In this document: positions 44,423 through 53,279 of the stretch, piece after piece | Numbering within the stretch: the stretch's first letter is position 1 | How the letters are laid out: each line of letters starts with the position of its first letter | DNA from: Arthrobacter dokdonellae | GTDB lineage: Bacteria > Actinomycetota > Actinomycetes > Actinomycetales > Micrococcaceae | NCBI RefSeq assembly: GCF_003268655.1 | Contig: NZ_CP029642.1 | Coordinates: 62,001 to 126,000 of the forward strand | DNA length: 64,000 nt | Direction: 5' to 3' | Notes under the pieces: generated by a model | What the model was told of the DNA's origin: nothing | Database searches by the model: none | The model's input: only the letters and a program-made list of their open reading frames with translations | Made by a program: the position numbers and the translations under genes

Positions 44423-46555
44423 CTACCGGTACAGCGTGTCCTCTTTCTCCACGAGGGTGAGGACGTCGTAGGTGGCCACGATGTCGCCGTTTTGGTTGTG
44501 CAGGATCGCGTCCCAGCAGACCTCGCCGTATTCGTCGGTGACGCGCGGTGTGATCTTTTTGGCCGTCAGTGTCACACGGATGGAGTCCCCGGCCGCGACA
44601 GGCGTGATGAAGCGCAGGGATTCCAGTCCGTAGTTGGCCAGGACGGGGCCCGGGGCGGCCTCCACGAACAGCCCGGCCGCCCACGAGACCAGAAGGTAGC
44701 CGTGGGCCACGATGCCGGGGAAGAACGGGTTCTTTTCGGCGGCCGCGGCGTCGGTGTGGGCGTAGAAGGTGTCTCCGGTGGAGTTGGCAAACGCCGTGAT
44801 GTCCTCCAGCGTGACCTGACGCAGCCCGGAGGCAAACGCGTCGCCGATGCGCAGCTCGGCCAGCGACTTCCGGAACGGGTGCACGGCGCCTGCCATGCCG
44901 CCAAACTCGGGGTCCCCGGCGGCCACCCGGTCCGCGCCCGAATGCCACACGCCGGTGACCGCCGTGAGCATGTTCGGAGAACCCTGGATGGCGGTGCGCT
45001 GCATGTGGTGCTTGACCGAGCGGATGCCGCCCAGTTCCTCGCCGCCGCCGGCACGCCCGGGTCCGCCGTGCACCAGGTGCGGCACGGGCGAGCCGTGGCC
45101 GGTGGAGGTGCGGGCATCCTCGCGGTTGAGGATCAGCACGCGGCCGTGGTGGGCGGCAATGCCGGTCACCAGCTGCCGGGCGACGTCGGGATCGTTGGTG
45201 CAGACGGTGGCGACGAGGGACCCCGCCCCCAACGCGGCGAGCCTGACGGCCTCGGAGACGTCGCCGCCGTCGTGCGTGTCATAGCCAAGCACGCTGGCGA
45301 CGGGGCCAAAGGCCTCCAAGGCGTGCACGGCGGGAGCCTCGGCGTCGTCCCAGCTCAGCAGCACCGGGGACATGAACGCGCCGTCGGCGGCCGAGTCAAC
45401 GGCCCCGTCCGCGCGGGTCACCCGGGGTGCGTCCAGGGAGCCGAAGGCGAGCTCGCCGCCGGCCGCGAGCATGGTTTCGACGGCGGAACGGACGTCGGCC
45501 AGCTGCTCCAGCGAGGCCAGGGCTCCCATCGTGACACCCTCCGCGCGGGGGTCCCCGACCACCACGCGCTCCGTGATGCGGGCGCCGATGGCGTCAATGA
45601 CGGCCTGGCGCACAGCGTTGGGGACGATGGCCCGGCGGATGGATGTGCATTTTTGGCCCGCCTTGACCGTCATTTCGGTGACCACCGACTTGATGAACGC
45701 GTCGAATTCCGGCGTGCCGGGGCCGGCGTCCGGCCCGAGGATGGCGGCGTTGAGCGAGTCGGTTTCGGAGGTGAAGCGGACGCCGCCGTGGGCCACGTTC
45801 GGGTGGTTCCTCAGCAGGTTCGCCGTGCTGGCGGAGCCGGTGAAGGAGACCATGTCGCGGTAGTCAAGCTGGTCCACCAGGTCCCGCGCGGAGCCGGAAA
45901 TCAGCTGCAGCGAACCGGCGGGCAGGATCCCGGACTCGACGATGGCCCGCACGGCGGCCGCGGCCAAATAGCCGCCGGGGGTGGCGGGCTTGACGATGGT
46001 GGGTACGCCGGCGATGAAGGCGGGGGCGAACTTTTCCAGCATGCCCCACACGGGGAAGTTGAACGCATTGATCTGCACGGCCACACCCGGGATGCGGGTA
46101 TAGATGTGCTCGCCGATGAACGACCCGTCCTTGGAAAGCACCTCCACCGGCCCGTCCACAATGACGTTGGCGTTGGGAAGTTCACGCCGGCCCTTGGAGG
46201 AAAACGTGAACAGCACGCCGATTCCGCCGTCGATGTCCACCATGGAGTCGATTTTCGTGGCACCCGTTTGGGCGGAAACCGCGTACAGCTCCTCGCGGCG
46301 CCCGTTAAGGTACTGCGCCAGTTCGCGCAGTTTAAGGGCACGCTCGTGGATGGTCAGCCGGCCCAATTCGGCCTGCCCGACCGTCCTGCCGTGGTCGACG
46401 GCGGCCGCCAGGTCGAGTCCGTCGGCGGAGACCCGGGCGAGGACCTCCCCCGTGCTGGCATCGCGCGCGTCGGTGGCCCGGGCGTCGCTGGCGGGGGTCC
46501 ACCAGGCGTCCCGGACGTAGCTCGGAACCGTTTCAATTGACGTTGCTGTGGCCAT
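44423..46555 (-). CDS. paaZ: Bifunctional oxepin-CoA hydrolase / semialdehyde dehydrogenase
   Basis: Opens the oxepin-CoA ring and oxidizes the aldehyde. About 710 residues: aldehyde dehydrogenase domain at 1-530 (GQKCTSIRRAIVP with the catalytic Cys near 300; VQINAFNFPVWGMLEKFAPAF near 155) and a C-terminal MaoC-type hotdog hydratase at about 555-705 (DITAFANSTGDTFYAHTD, FFPGIVAHGYLLVSWAAGLF). ATG 46555 is preferred because AGGACG lies eight bases upstream. Last gene of the thiolase operon, 55 nt after paaH. Confidence 0.95.
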   Translation of the reverse strand: MATATSIETVPSYVRDAWWTPASDARATDARDASTGEVLARVSADGLDLAAAVDHGRTVGQAELGRLTIHERALKLRELAQYLNGRREELYAVSAQTGATKIDSMVDIDGGIGVLFTFSSKGRRELPNANVIVDGPVEVLSKDGSFIGEHIYTRIPGVAVQINAFNFPVWGMLEKFAPAFIAGVPTIVKPATPGGYLAAAAVRAIVESGILPAGSLQLISGSARDLVDQLDYRDMVSFTGSASTANLLRNHPNVAHGGVRFTSETDSLNAAILGPDAGPGTPEFDAFIKSVVTEMTVKAGQKCTSIRRAIVPNAVRQAVIDAIGARITERVVVGDPRAEGVTMGALASLEQLADVRSAVETMLAAGGELAFGSLDAPRVTRADGAVDSAADGAFMSPVLLSWDDAEAPAVHALEAFGPVASVLGYDTHDGGDVSEAVRLAALGAGSLVATVCTNDPDVARQLVTGIAAHHGRVLILNREDARTSTGHGSPVPHLVHGGPGRAGGGEELGGIRSVKHHMQRTAIQGSPNMLTAVTGVWHSGADRVAAGDPEFGGMAGAVHPFRKSLAELRIGDAFASGLRQVTLEDITAFANSTGDTFYAHTDAAAAEKNPFFPGIVAHGYLLVSWAAGLFVEAAPGPVLANYGLESLRFITPVAAGDSIRVTLTAKKITPRVTDEYGEVCWDAILHNQNGDIVATYDVLTLVEKEDTLYR

Positions 46556-46609
46556 GGCCGGCACGTCCTTTCAGTGTTGTCTCGGCGGGCCTGTCAGCCC
46601 GGGAAAGCA

Positions 46610-47500
46610 TTAGTTCCAGTCAAAAAATCCGTGCCCGGACTTGCGTCCCAGCTCGCCGCGGGCCACTTTGTCACGCAGGATCTGCGGCGGGGCGAAGCGC
46701 TCCCCCAGTGTCTCCGCGAGGTATTCGGCAATGCCGAGGCGAACGTCCAGGCCCACGATGTCCGTGGTGCGCAGCGGCCCGGTGGGGTGCTTGTAGCCGA
46801 GCACCATGGCCGCATCGATGTCCTCGGCACTGGCCACGCCCTCCTCGACCATGCGCATGGCCTCCAGCGCCAGCATCACGCCCAGCCTGGAGGAGGCGAA
46901 GCCGGGTGCGTCGTTGACGACGACGGCGGTCTTGCCCAGCGCCGCCACCCAGGCCTGCGCCGTGGCCGCCAGTTCCGGGCCGGTCTGTTTGGCTATGACC
47001 ACCTCGATCAGCGTGGACGCCGGGACGGGGTTGAAAAAGTGCAGGCCGATGAAGTTCTGTGGCCGGGCCAGTTCCGCGGCCAGCCCCGTCATGGACAGCG
47101 AGGACGTGTTGGACGCCAGAAATGCGCCGGGTCCTAGGTGCCTTTCCACGCCCTGCAGCGAGGCAACCTTCAGGTCCCAGATTTCCGGCACGGCCTCCAC
47201 CACGAGTCCGCACCGGGCAAAACCGGCGTAGTCGGTGGACACGTCCAGCCGCGCCAGGAAGCCGTCCGGGCTGCCGGCCAGCCCGCGTTCGACGGACTTG
47301 GCGACCGCGCTTTCCACCCGGGCACGGGCACCGGCGGCAGCCTCGTCGTCGCGCTCCACCACCAGCACCTCGCAACCGGCCATGAGGAAGGCGTGCGCGA
47401 TGCCTGCGCCCATGCGGCCGCCGCCCAGGACGCCCACGAACTGCGGGAGGGTTGGCGAAAAGGCACCCGCATCTGCGGGAGCGTCGGGGGTGGTTGTCAT
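46610..47500 (-). CDS. paaH: 3-Hydroxyacyl-CoA dehydrogenase
   Basis: 296-residue single-module NAD-dependent dehydrogenase; oxidizes 3-hydroxyadipyl-CoA in this pathway. The Rossmann motif VGVLGGGRMGAGIA is at 18-31; LASNTSSLSMTGLA and FIGLHFFNPVP near 137-165 are the family motifs, with the catalytic histidine in the latter; VNDAPGFASSRLG near 195 follows. It lacks the second C-terminal module of long PaaH/PaaC forms. It overlaps the hydratase by four bases. Confidence 0.92.
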   Translation of the reverse strand: MTTTPDAPADAGAFSPTLPQFVGVLGGGRMGAGIAHAFLMAGCEVLVVERDDEAAAGARARVESAVAKSVERGLAGSPDGFLARLDVSTDYAGFARCGLVVEAVPEIWDLKVASLQGVERHLGPGAFLASNTSSLSMTGLAAELARPQNFIGLHFFNPVPASTLIEVVIAKQTGPELAATAQAWVAALGKTAVVVNDAPGFASSRLGVMLALEAMRMVEEGVASAEDIDAAMVLGYKHPTGPLRTTDIVGLDVRLGIAEYLAETLGERFAPPQILRDKVARGELGRKSGHGFFDWN

Positions 47501-48321
47501 TTTTTCCTCCTGTCCAAGAATGCCTGCATGCGTTCAAACTTGGCGGGCGATTCAAACAGTTCCGCCTGTTCCCGGTTGTCGACCTCCGGATGGGATTCCC
47601 GCGGTGCGTGGAACACGCGCTTGGTGGCCTGCACCGCAAGCGGGTCCTGCAGGCCGATCCGCTCCGCCAGGGCATGGGCCGCCGCCATCAGTTCCGCGGA
47701 CTCGACCAGTTCGGTGATGAGTCCCACGGCCAGGCACCCCTCGCCGGTGAGGATGCGCCCGGCCAGCAGCATCTGCTTTGCCACGGGCTCGCCCACCAGC
47801 TCCTTCAGCCGCCACGTGGCGCCGGCGGCCGCCATGATCCCCAGCGACGTTTCCGGCTGGCCCATGCGCAGTGCGCGGGTGCCGATGCGGAAGTCCGCGG
47901 CGTAGGCCAGCTCGGCCCCGCCGCCGAGCGCGTACCCGTCCAGGGCCGCGATCACGGGCATGGGCAGCCTGGCAATGCGGTCAAACAAGCCGGAGTTGAT
48001 GCCGGCGAGGGCGTCGCCGCGGCGGCGTTCGCGCAGCTGGGCGATGTCGGCGCCGGAGGCGAAGATCCCCTTGGCCCCGGCGGCCTCGTCGCCCGGAATT
48101 CCGGAGAGGATGAGCACCTTGGGCACCTGCTCCAAGTAAGTGCAGACGGCATGCAGCTCGTCCACCATCTGCGCGTCGATGGCGTTGCGCACGGCGGGCC
48201 GGTTGAGCTGGACGGCCACGCGGTCCTCCGCCTCGGTGACCAGCAGCGTGGCGAAGGACGCGGGATCCAGGCGGTGTCCGGCGTCGTCCGCCAGGGACCC
48301 GGACATCAGCGGATCAGCCAT
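47497..48321 (-). CDS. paaF: Enoyl-CoA hydratase, probable 2,3-dehydroadipyl-CoA hydratase
   Basis: 274-residue crotonase-fold enzyme. ASGADIAQLRER near 89-100 gives one oxyanion half; ALDGYALGGGAELAYAADFRIGTRALRMGQPETSLGIMAAAGATWRL near 128-175 gives the other and a hydratase-like glutamate. Between a thiolase and a 3-hydroxyacyl-CoA dehydrogenase, it fills the hydratase step of ring-opened beta-oxidation. The ATG shares its A with the thiolase TGA. The exact paaF/paaG naming is by context. Confidence 0.82.
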   Translation of the reverse strand: MADPLMSGSLADDAGHRLDPASFATLLVTEAEDRVAVQLNRPAVRNAIDAQMVDELHAVCTYLEQVPKVLILSGIPGDEAAGAKGIFASGADIAQLRERRRGDALAGINSGLFDRIARLPMPVIAALDGYALGGGAELAYAADFRIGTRALRMGQPETSLGIMAAAGATWRLKELVGEPVAKQMLLAGRILTGEGCLAVGLITELVESAELMAAAHALAERIGLQDPLAVQATKRVFHAPRESHPEVDNREQAELFESPAKFERMQAFLDRRKK

Positions 48322-49556
48322 CACAGGCCCTCCACCAGCAGTGCCGCGCCCTGGCCCACGCCGACACACATGGTGGCCAGGCCCAGCCGGCCGCTGCCGG
48401 TTCCGGACTCGCGTTCCAGGCGTCCCAGCAGTGTGATCACGATGCGTGAGCCGGAGGAGCCCAGCGGGTGGCCCAGGGCGATCGCGCCGCCGTCGTTGTT
48501 CACGGTGCCGGCGTCCAGGCCAAGCTCGCGCATGCAGGCCAGGGACTGCGAGGCGAACGCCTCGTTAAGTTCGACGGCGCCGAGCTGGCCGACGCCGATG
48601 CCCTGCCGTTCCAGGACCTTCCGGCTGGCGGCGACCGGGCCCATGCCCATGATTTCCGGGGCCACGCCGGCGGAGGCGCCGTCCAGAATGCGCCCGCGCG
48701 GGGTCAGTCCGTACTTTTGGATGGCGCGTTCGGAGGCGACGATGATGGCGGACGCACCGTCGTTCAGGCTCGACGCGTTGCCCGCGGTGACCACGGACCC
48801 GCCCTTTACGACGGGGCGCAGGCCGGCCAGCACCTCGGCGGTGGTGCCGGGCCGGGGGCCCTCGTCGGTGTCGACGACGGTGCTGCCCTTGCGGCCGTGG
48901 ACGGTGACCGGGACGATTTCCTCCGTGAAGCGGCCGCCGGCGATGGCTTTAAGCGCCCGCTCGTGGGAACGGACGGCGAACGCGTCGCAGTCCTCGCGGG
49001 AGGTGCCGTACACGCGGGCCACTTCCTCCGCGGTCTCCGGCATGGAGAACGTCATCTTGCCGTCGCGGGAGAGTTCGCCGGAGAGGAAATTGGGGTTCGT
49101 GAAGCGCCAGCCGATGGAGGTGTCGAAGGTGGCGCCGGGCTTGGCGAACGCCTTCTCCGGCTTGGCCATGACCCACGGCGCGCGGGACATGGATTCCACG
49201 CCGCCGGCCACCACGATGTCCGCGGCTCCTGCCATGACCATGTGGCCGGCCATGGTGATGGCGCTCATGCCGGAGGCGCACAGCCGGTTGACGGTGATGC
49301 CGGGGACGGTGTCGGGGAAGCCGGCCAGCAGCCACGCCATGCGCGCCACGTTGCGGTTTTCCTCGCCGGCGCCATTGGCGTTGCCGAAGATGACCTCATC
49401 CACGTCCGCCGGGTCGATCCCGGTCCTGGCGACCAGTTCCTTGATGGTCAGCGCGGCGAGGTCGTCGGGCCGGACACTGGACAGCGCCCCGCCGTAGCGC
49501 CCCACCGGGGTCCGGACGCCGCCCACCAGAAAAGCCTGCGGTGCTGCTGTGGCCAT
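48321..49556 (-). CDS. paaJ: 3-Oxoadipyl-CoA / 3-oxo-5,6-dehydrosuberyl-CoA thiolase
   Basis: Thiolytic enzyme cutting the pathway's beta-ketoacyl-CoA intermediates. 411 residues; nucleophilic C93 in NRLCASGMSAI, histidine in GGAIALGHPLGSSG near 355-368, and second cysteine in ATMCVGVGQGAALLVEGL at the end. ATG 49556, with AAGGAT upstream; the open frame continues upstream into the operator region. First gene of paaJ-F-H-Z. Acetyl-CoA acetyltransferase is the generic alternative; the operon fixes the role. Confidence 0.9.
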   Translation of the reverse strand: MATAAPQAFLVGGVRTPVGRYGGALSSVRPDDLAALTIKELVARTGIDPADVDEVIFGNANGAGEENRNVARMAWLLAGFPDTVPGITVNRLCASGMSAITMAGHMVMAGAADIVVAGGVESMSRAPWVMAKPEKAFAKPGATFDTSIGWRFTNPNFLSGELSRDGKMTFSMPETAEEVARVYGTSREDCDAFAVRSHERALKAIAGGRFTEEIVPVTVHGRKGSTVVDTDEGPRPGTTAEVLAGLRPVVKGGSVVTAGNASSLNDGASAIIVASERAIQKYGLTPRGRILDGASAGVAPEIMGMGPVAASRKVLERQGIGVGQLGAVELNEAFASQSLACMRELGLDAGTVNNDGGAIALGHPLGSSGSRIVITLLGRLERESGTGSGRLGLATMCVGVGQGAALLVEGL

Positions 49557-49617
49557 GAAAGTATCCTTCGAACGTACTGTGCGGCGTGGCAAGTGCTTAC
49601 GCCAGGGACCCGGCCGC

Positions 49618-49637
49618 AATTTACCGACCGTTCGTTC
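49618..49637 (-). promoter_or_regulatory. Thiolase-operon operator, same as paaA operator
   Basis: TTTACCGACCGTTCGTTC at 49620-49637 is identical over 18 bases to the site at 40906-40923. On the minus strand TAAATT (49623-49618) overlaps it and can act as -10. The AT-rich TTCTATAAATATTCC continues upstream, where the -35 would lie. Confidence 0.7.
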
Positions 49638-49682
49638 TATAAATATTCCATGTGATGGGGCGCACGGTCAACCGCGTCCCTC

Positions 49683-49764
49683 GACTGTGTTGCAGCTCTT
49701 GGACGAAAACGGGACGAAAACGGGTCATATTCGCCGAAATCCGTCCAATATCTGCAACACAGTC
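49683..49764. repeat. Long inverted repeat overlapping the oligopeptidase promoter
   Basis: Arms 49683-49705 and 49742-49764: GACTGTGTTGCAG, three unpaired bases, TTGGACG on the left and the exact complements on the right. The 36-nt loop contains a direct repeat, ACGAAAACGGG twice in tandem. The right arm covers the expected -35 region of the downstream gene. Confidence 0.82.
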
Positions 49765-49773
49765 CGGGGTGGC

Positions 49774-49779
49774 TACAGT
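49774..49779 (+). promoter_or_regulatory. -10 box of leaderless oligopeptidase gene
   Basis: TACAGT, six bases (GGATCC), then the ATG at 49786. No ribosome site is present, so the mRNA probably starts at the ATG. Confidence 0.5.
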
Positions 49780-49785
49780 GGATCC

Positions 49786-51993
49786 ATGACCGCCCCCCAC
49801 GCCGCAGCCGCCCCGTCCGCACCCGAAACCGCCGCCCCGGCCGTGCCGCCCGTGGCCAAAAGGGTCCCCGTGGCGCGCACGCACCACGGAGACACCTTCA
49901 CGGACAACTACGAATGGCTGCGCGAGAAGGAAAATCCGGACGTCGTGGCGCACCTCAACAAGGAGCAGGCGTACACGGACGCCGTGACCGCCGGCCAGGA
50001 ACAGCTCCGCACGGACATCTTCAACGAGATCAAGAACCGCACGCAGGAGACCGACCTGTCCGTGCCCAGCCGCAAGGACGGCTGGTGGTACTACGCCCGC
50101 ATGGTGGAGGGCAGCGCCTACTCCATCCAGTGCCGGGTCCGCGCGGAAGGCGACGGCAGCAACGTTGAAGACTGGACTCCCCCCGTGGTGGAGCCGGGCG
50201 TGGACGTGCCCGGTGAACAAATCCTGCTGGACGGCAACGCCGAGGCCGACGGCAAGCCATTCTTCTCCCTGGGCGGCGCCGCCGTCACCCGCGACGGCAA
50301 CCTCTACGCGTACGCCGCGGACTTCGCCGGCGACGAGCTGTTCACCGTCCGGATCAAGGACCTGCGCACGGGCGAACTGCTGCCGGACACCATCGAGAAG
50401 GCGTTTTACGGCCTGGCCTTTTCCCCCGACGGCGGCACCCTGTACTACATGGTGGCCGACGACTCCTGGCGCCCCCACCAGGTGAAGACGCACGTCCTGG
50501 GCACGCCGGTCGCCGAAGACCAGGTCCTGTATCAGGAGGACGACGTCGCCATGTGGACGGGGTTCGGGCTCTCCGCCGACCGCCGGCACCTGGTGGTCAG
50601 CATCGGCTGCTCGGAGTTCAGCGAGACCCGCCTGCTGGACTTCGACGCCCCCGAAATAGGCCTGCAGACGCTCATCCCGCGCGGCGCGCACATCCTGTAC
50701 GACGCCGAACCGTTCCTGTGGGAAGGCGTCGAAAAGATCCTCTTGACCCATGACCGCGACGCCGCCAACTCCATGGTTTCGCTGGTCGATGCAGCGGAGT
50801 TCACCAAGCCGCTGGCCGAACAGCACTGGTCCACCGTGATCGCCCACGACGACACCGTGCGCATCAACGGCGCCACCGTCACCGCCACCCACATGGTCGT
50901 TTCGCTGCGCAAGGACACCATCGAGCGCATCCAGGCGACCCCGCTGGCAGGCCTGGGCACCGCGGGTCAGGCATCCGGCGTCGAACCGGCCTTTGACGAG
51001 GAGCTGTACACGGCCTCGATGGGTGGGAGCGAGTTTGACTCACCCGTGATCCGCCTGGTCTATACCTCGGACTTCACGCCGCCGCGCGTCTACGACTACG
51101 TGCTTCCAGAGGGGGACGCCGGCGGCGAACTGCTGCTGCGCAAGGAGACGCCGGTGCTGGGCGGCTACCGATCCGAGGACTACGTGGCGACGCGCGAATG
51201 GGCCACGGCCGACGACGGCACCCGGGTGCCGCTGTCCGTGCTGCGCCGCGCGGACCTGGTCCGGGACGGGTCCAACGCGGGCGTGGTGTACGGCTACGGC
51301 TCGTACGAGGTCAGCATGGACCCCGGCTTTGGCGTGCCGCGGCTCTCGCTCTTGGACCGCGGCGTGGTGTTTGTCATTGCCCACGTGCGCGGCGGCGGCG
51401 AAATGGGCCGCCACTGGTACGAGGACGGCAAGAAGCTGCACAAGAAGAACACGTTCAGCGACTTTGTGGCGGCCACGGACTGGCTGGCGCAGTCCGGCTG
51501 GGTGGACCCGGCGCGGATCGGCGCGATGGGCGGTTCGGCCGGCGGGCTGCTGATGGGAGCCGTGGCCAACCTGGCGCCGGAAAAGTACGCGGCCATTGTG
51601 GCGCAGGTGCCGTTCGTGGACGCGCTGACCACCATCCTGGACCCGGAGCTGCCACTGTCCGCACTGGAGTGGGAGGAATGGGGCAACCCCATCACCGACC
51701 CCGAGGTTTACAGGTATATGAAGGACTACACACCGTATGAAAACGTGCGGGCCGTGGCCTACCCAAAGATCGCCGCCGTCACGAGCTTCAACGACACCCG
51801 GGTGCTGTACGTGGAACCGGCCAAGTGGGTGCAGGAGCTGCGGGCAGTGTCCACCGGCACCGAGCCGGTGGTGCTCAAGATTGAGATGGACGGCGGCCAT
51901 GGCGGCGCCTCGGGCCGGTACGAGGGCTGGAAGACCCGCGCCTGGGACTACGCATTCCTGGCCGACGCGATTGGCGCGACCACCCTGCGGTAG
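49786..51993 (+). CDS. ptrB: S9 family peptidase, oligopeptidase B type
   Basis: Cytoplasmic serine oligopeptidase, usually cutting after Arg or Lys. 735 residues: an N-terminal beta-propeller (about 75-440; opening RTHHGDTFTDNYEWLREKENPDV) and a C-terminal alpha/beta hydrolase domain. The catalytic serine is in GAMGGSAGGLLMG, the aspartate is in SFNDTRVLYVEPAKW, and the histidine (H705) is in DGGHGGASGRYEGW. No signal peptide. The start at 49786 is supported by the promoter layout; the frame open to 49549 passes through the inverted repeat and operator. Confidence 0.93.
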   Translation: MTAPHAAAAPSAPETAAPAVPPVAKRVPVARTHHGDTFTDNYEWLREKENPDVVAHLNKEQAYTDAVTAGQEQLRTDIFNEIKNRTQETDLSVPSRKDGWWYYARMVEGSAYSIQCRVRAEGDGSNVEDWTPPVVEPGVDVPGEQILLDGNAEADGKPFFSLGGAAVTRDGNLYAYAADFAGDELFTVRIKDLRTGELLPDTIEKAFYGLAFSPDGGTLYYMVADDSWRPHQVKTHVLGTPVAEDQVLYQEDDVAMWTGFGLSADRRHLVVSIGCSEFSETRLLDFDAPEIGLQTLIPRGAHILYDAEPFLWEGVEKILLTHDRDAANSMVSLVDAAEFTKPLAEQHWSTVIAHDDTVRINGATVTATHMVVSLRKDTIERIQATPLAGLGTAGQASGVEPAFDEELYTASMGGSEFDSPVIRLVYTSDFTPPRVYDYVLPEGDAGGELLLRKETPVLGGYRSEDYVATREWATADDGTRVPLSVLRRADLVRDGSNAGVVYGYGSYEVSMDPGFGVPRLSLLDRGVVFVIAHVRGGGEMGRHWYEDGKKLHKKNTFSDFVAATDWLAQSGWVDPARIGAMGGSAGGLLMGAVANLAPEKYAAIVAQVPFVDALTTILDPELPLSALEWEEWGNPITDPEVYRYMKDYTPYENVRAVAYPKIAAVTSFNDTRVLYVEPAKWVQELRAVSTGTEPVVLKIEMDGGHGGASGRYEGWKTRAWDYAFLADAIGATTLR

Positions 51994-52023
51994 GAGGGCG
52001 GCCGGTCGCAGATACCGGACCGC

Positions 52024-52055
52024 GGCGGGCTCGACCACCGGTGGTCGAGCCCGCC
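52024..52055. repeat. Perfect 32-bp palindrome
   Basis: GGCGGGCTCGACCACC followed at once by its exact reverse complement, with no loop. It lies between the stops of the oligopeptidase and a small convergent gene. The core CGACCACCGGTGGTCG resembles a variant of the GGTTGAGCTTGTCGAAACC element family seen elsewhere in the window. A terminator or folded insertion remnant. Confidence 0.85.
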
Positions 52056-52062
52056 CGGCGGC

Positions 52063-52239
52063 TTAGCGGTTCAGGCTGACCGTAAACGTGTTGGGCCCGC
52101 TGCAGGTGACCGCAATGCTGTGCTTGGGGGCGTTGGCCCGGGTGGAAAGGTCGTGGACAGCTGCGTCCAGAGTGTGGTCCATGGCGGACCGGTCCCAGAT
52201 TTTCAGCGTTACGGAGTCAGTGGATTCGAACGTCGTCAT
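52063..52239 (-). CDS. Small hypothetical protein
   Basis: 58 residues from the ATG at 52239, which has GAGG six bases upstream. It is soluble and mixed in composition: STDSVTLKIWDRSAMDHTLDAAVHDLSTRA, then IAVTCSGPNTFTVSLNR, which alternates hydrophobic and polar residues like a beta strand. I do not recognise a family. Reasons to believe it: good ribosome site, stop just before the palindrome, normal codon use. It stands alone. Confidence 0.5.
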   Translation of the reverse strand: MTTFESTDSVTLKIWDRSAMDHTLDAAVHDLSTRANAPKHSIAVTCSGPNTFTVSLNR

Positions 52240-52635
52240 TCGGTGCCTCATTCATCATTTCAACCATCGCCGTCGCGTCGTTGCGAGAGCGGGAACGGGT
52301 CAACCCGTTCTTTTCATCATGCCCGGCCCGGCGGCGGCGTCTCAAGCTGATGTCGGCGGATTGCGCGTGAGTCTGCTCACAGCGCTTGCAGTGGGTGGTT
52401 CTGGCGGCCTCCCTCGCACCGGCATCCCCGCGGTCCTTGCCGCGCTCTGCCCCGCCGCGGCATAGCGTTGGCCAGAAGGTGGCCCGATCAACGCTGGTCG
52501 TATCAAATCGTGTAATGCCGCGTGTCGGACCACCCGGCTCGATAGGAAAGTATCCGCGTCATGATGGCTTCTAGTTCCGCGACATGGGCTGAACTGTCGT
52601 GGCGCCAATCCTAGCGCGTCCCGTTACCAGCTAAT
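52240..52635. other. Gap without recognisable gene
   Basis: About 396 nt between the small gene and the acetyltransferase. Open frames on both strands are short, rich in R, P, S and A, and have no ribosome site or family motif. The stretch from 52480 to 52610 is less GC-rich and may hold a promoter for the small gene, but I see no clear box. Confidence 0.5.
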
Positions 52636-53199
52636 TCACTCACGCAGCACGGCGTAGATGGCCTCCGACGTCCACTCGCCCTTGAGGTACATGTTGTCCC
52701 GCAGCACGCCTTCGCGGCGCATGCCGAGGCGTTCGCAAATGGCCGCCGAGGCGCTGTTGCGCGCATCCAGCCGCGCCTCCACGCGGTGAAAACCCAGTTC
52801 GTCGATGGCAAGGTGAAGGACAGCCTGCGCCGCCTCGGTGGCATAGCCGTATCCCTGCGCCTCTGGAGCCAGGGTCCAGCCGATTTCGCCGACACGCTCC
52901 GAACCGTTTCCGTTCTCCGACTGGCCGCCCGGGCTCCACTTCAGCGCCAGTTCCCCGACCAGCCCGGGGCGCCCAGCCCGCTCCACCGCGAACGTGGCCC
53001 AGTCGCCGGGGCCGGCAAAGGGATCGTCAACGTACTTGGCAATCCTCGCCATGCACTGCACGTAGCTGCGAGGCCCGCTCAGCAGGTACCGGGTGGTCTC
53101 AGGCAGCCGCTGGTAGGCGTAGTAGGGGGCCAAGTCATCCGCGGTGAACCGGCGGAGCACGAGCCGCTCGGTGGTCAGTGGGTAGGGAATTTCAACCAT
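52636..53199 (-). CDS. GNAT family N-acetyltransferase (RimJ-like)
   Basis: 187 residues. The opening TERLVLRRFTADDL and the middle EIGWTLAPEAQGYGYATEAAQAVLHLAIDELGFHRVEARLDARNSASAAICERLGMRREGVLRDN (about 105-170) are the RimJ/RimL acetyl-CoA-binding pattern. It may acetylate a ribosomal protein N-terminus or a small amine; the target is unknown. TAGGGT lies six bases before the ATG, so the transcript is probably leaderless. Confidence 0.92.
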   Translation of the reverse strand: MVEIPYPLTTERLVLRRFTADDLAPYYAYQRLPETTRYLLSGPRSYVQCMARIAKYVDDPFAGPGDWATFAVERAGRPGLVGELALKWSPGGQSENGNGSERVGEIGWTLAPEAQGYGYATEAAQAVLHLAIDELGFHRVEARLDARNSASAAICERLGMRREGVLRDNMYLKGEWTSEAIYAVLRE

Positions 53200-53205
53200 G
53201 GCTAA

Positions 53206-53211
53206 ACCCTA
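53206..53211 (-). promoter_or_regulatory. -10 box of leaderless acetyltransferase gene
   Basis: TAGGGT on the minus strand, then TTAGCC and the ATG at 53199; no Shine-Dalgarno. Confidence 0.42.
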
Positions 53212-53279
53212 ATACCGTGGCCACCTGACGGACACTCCCCGCCGCCCTGGCCGAAGCCGGCTCAGCTTCGCACCGGAGC

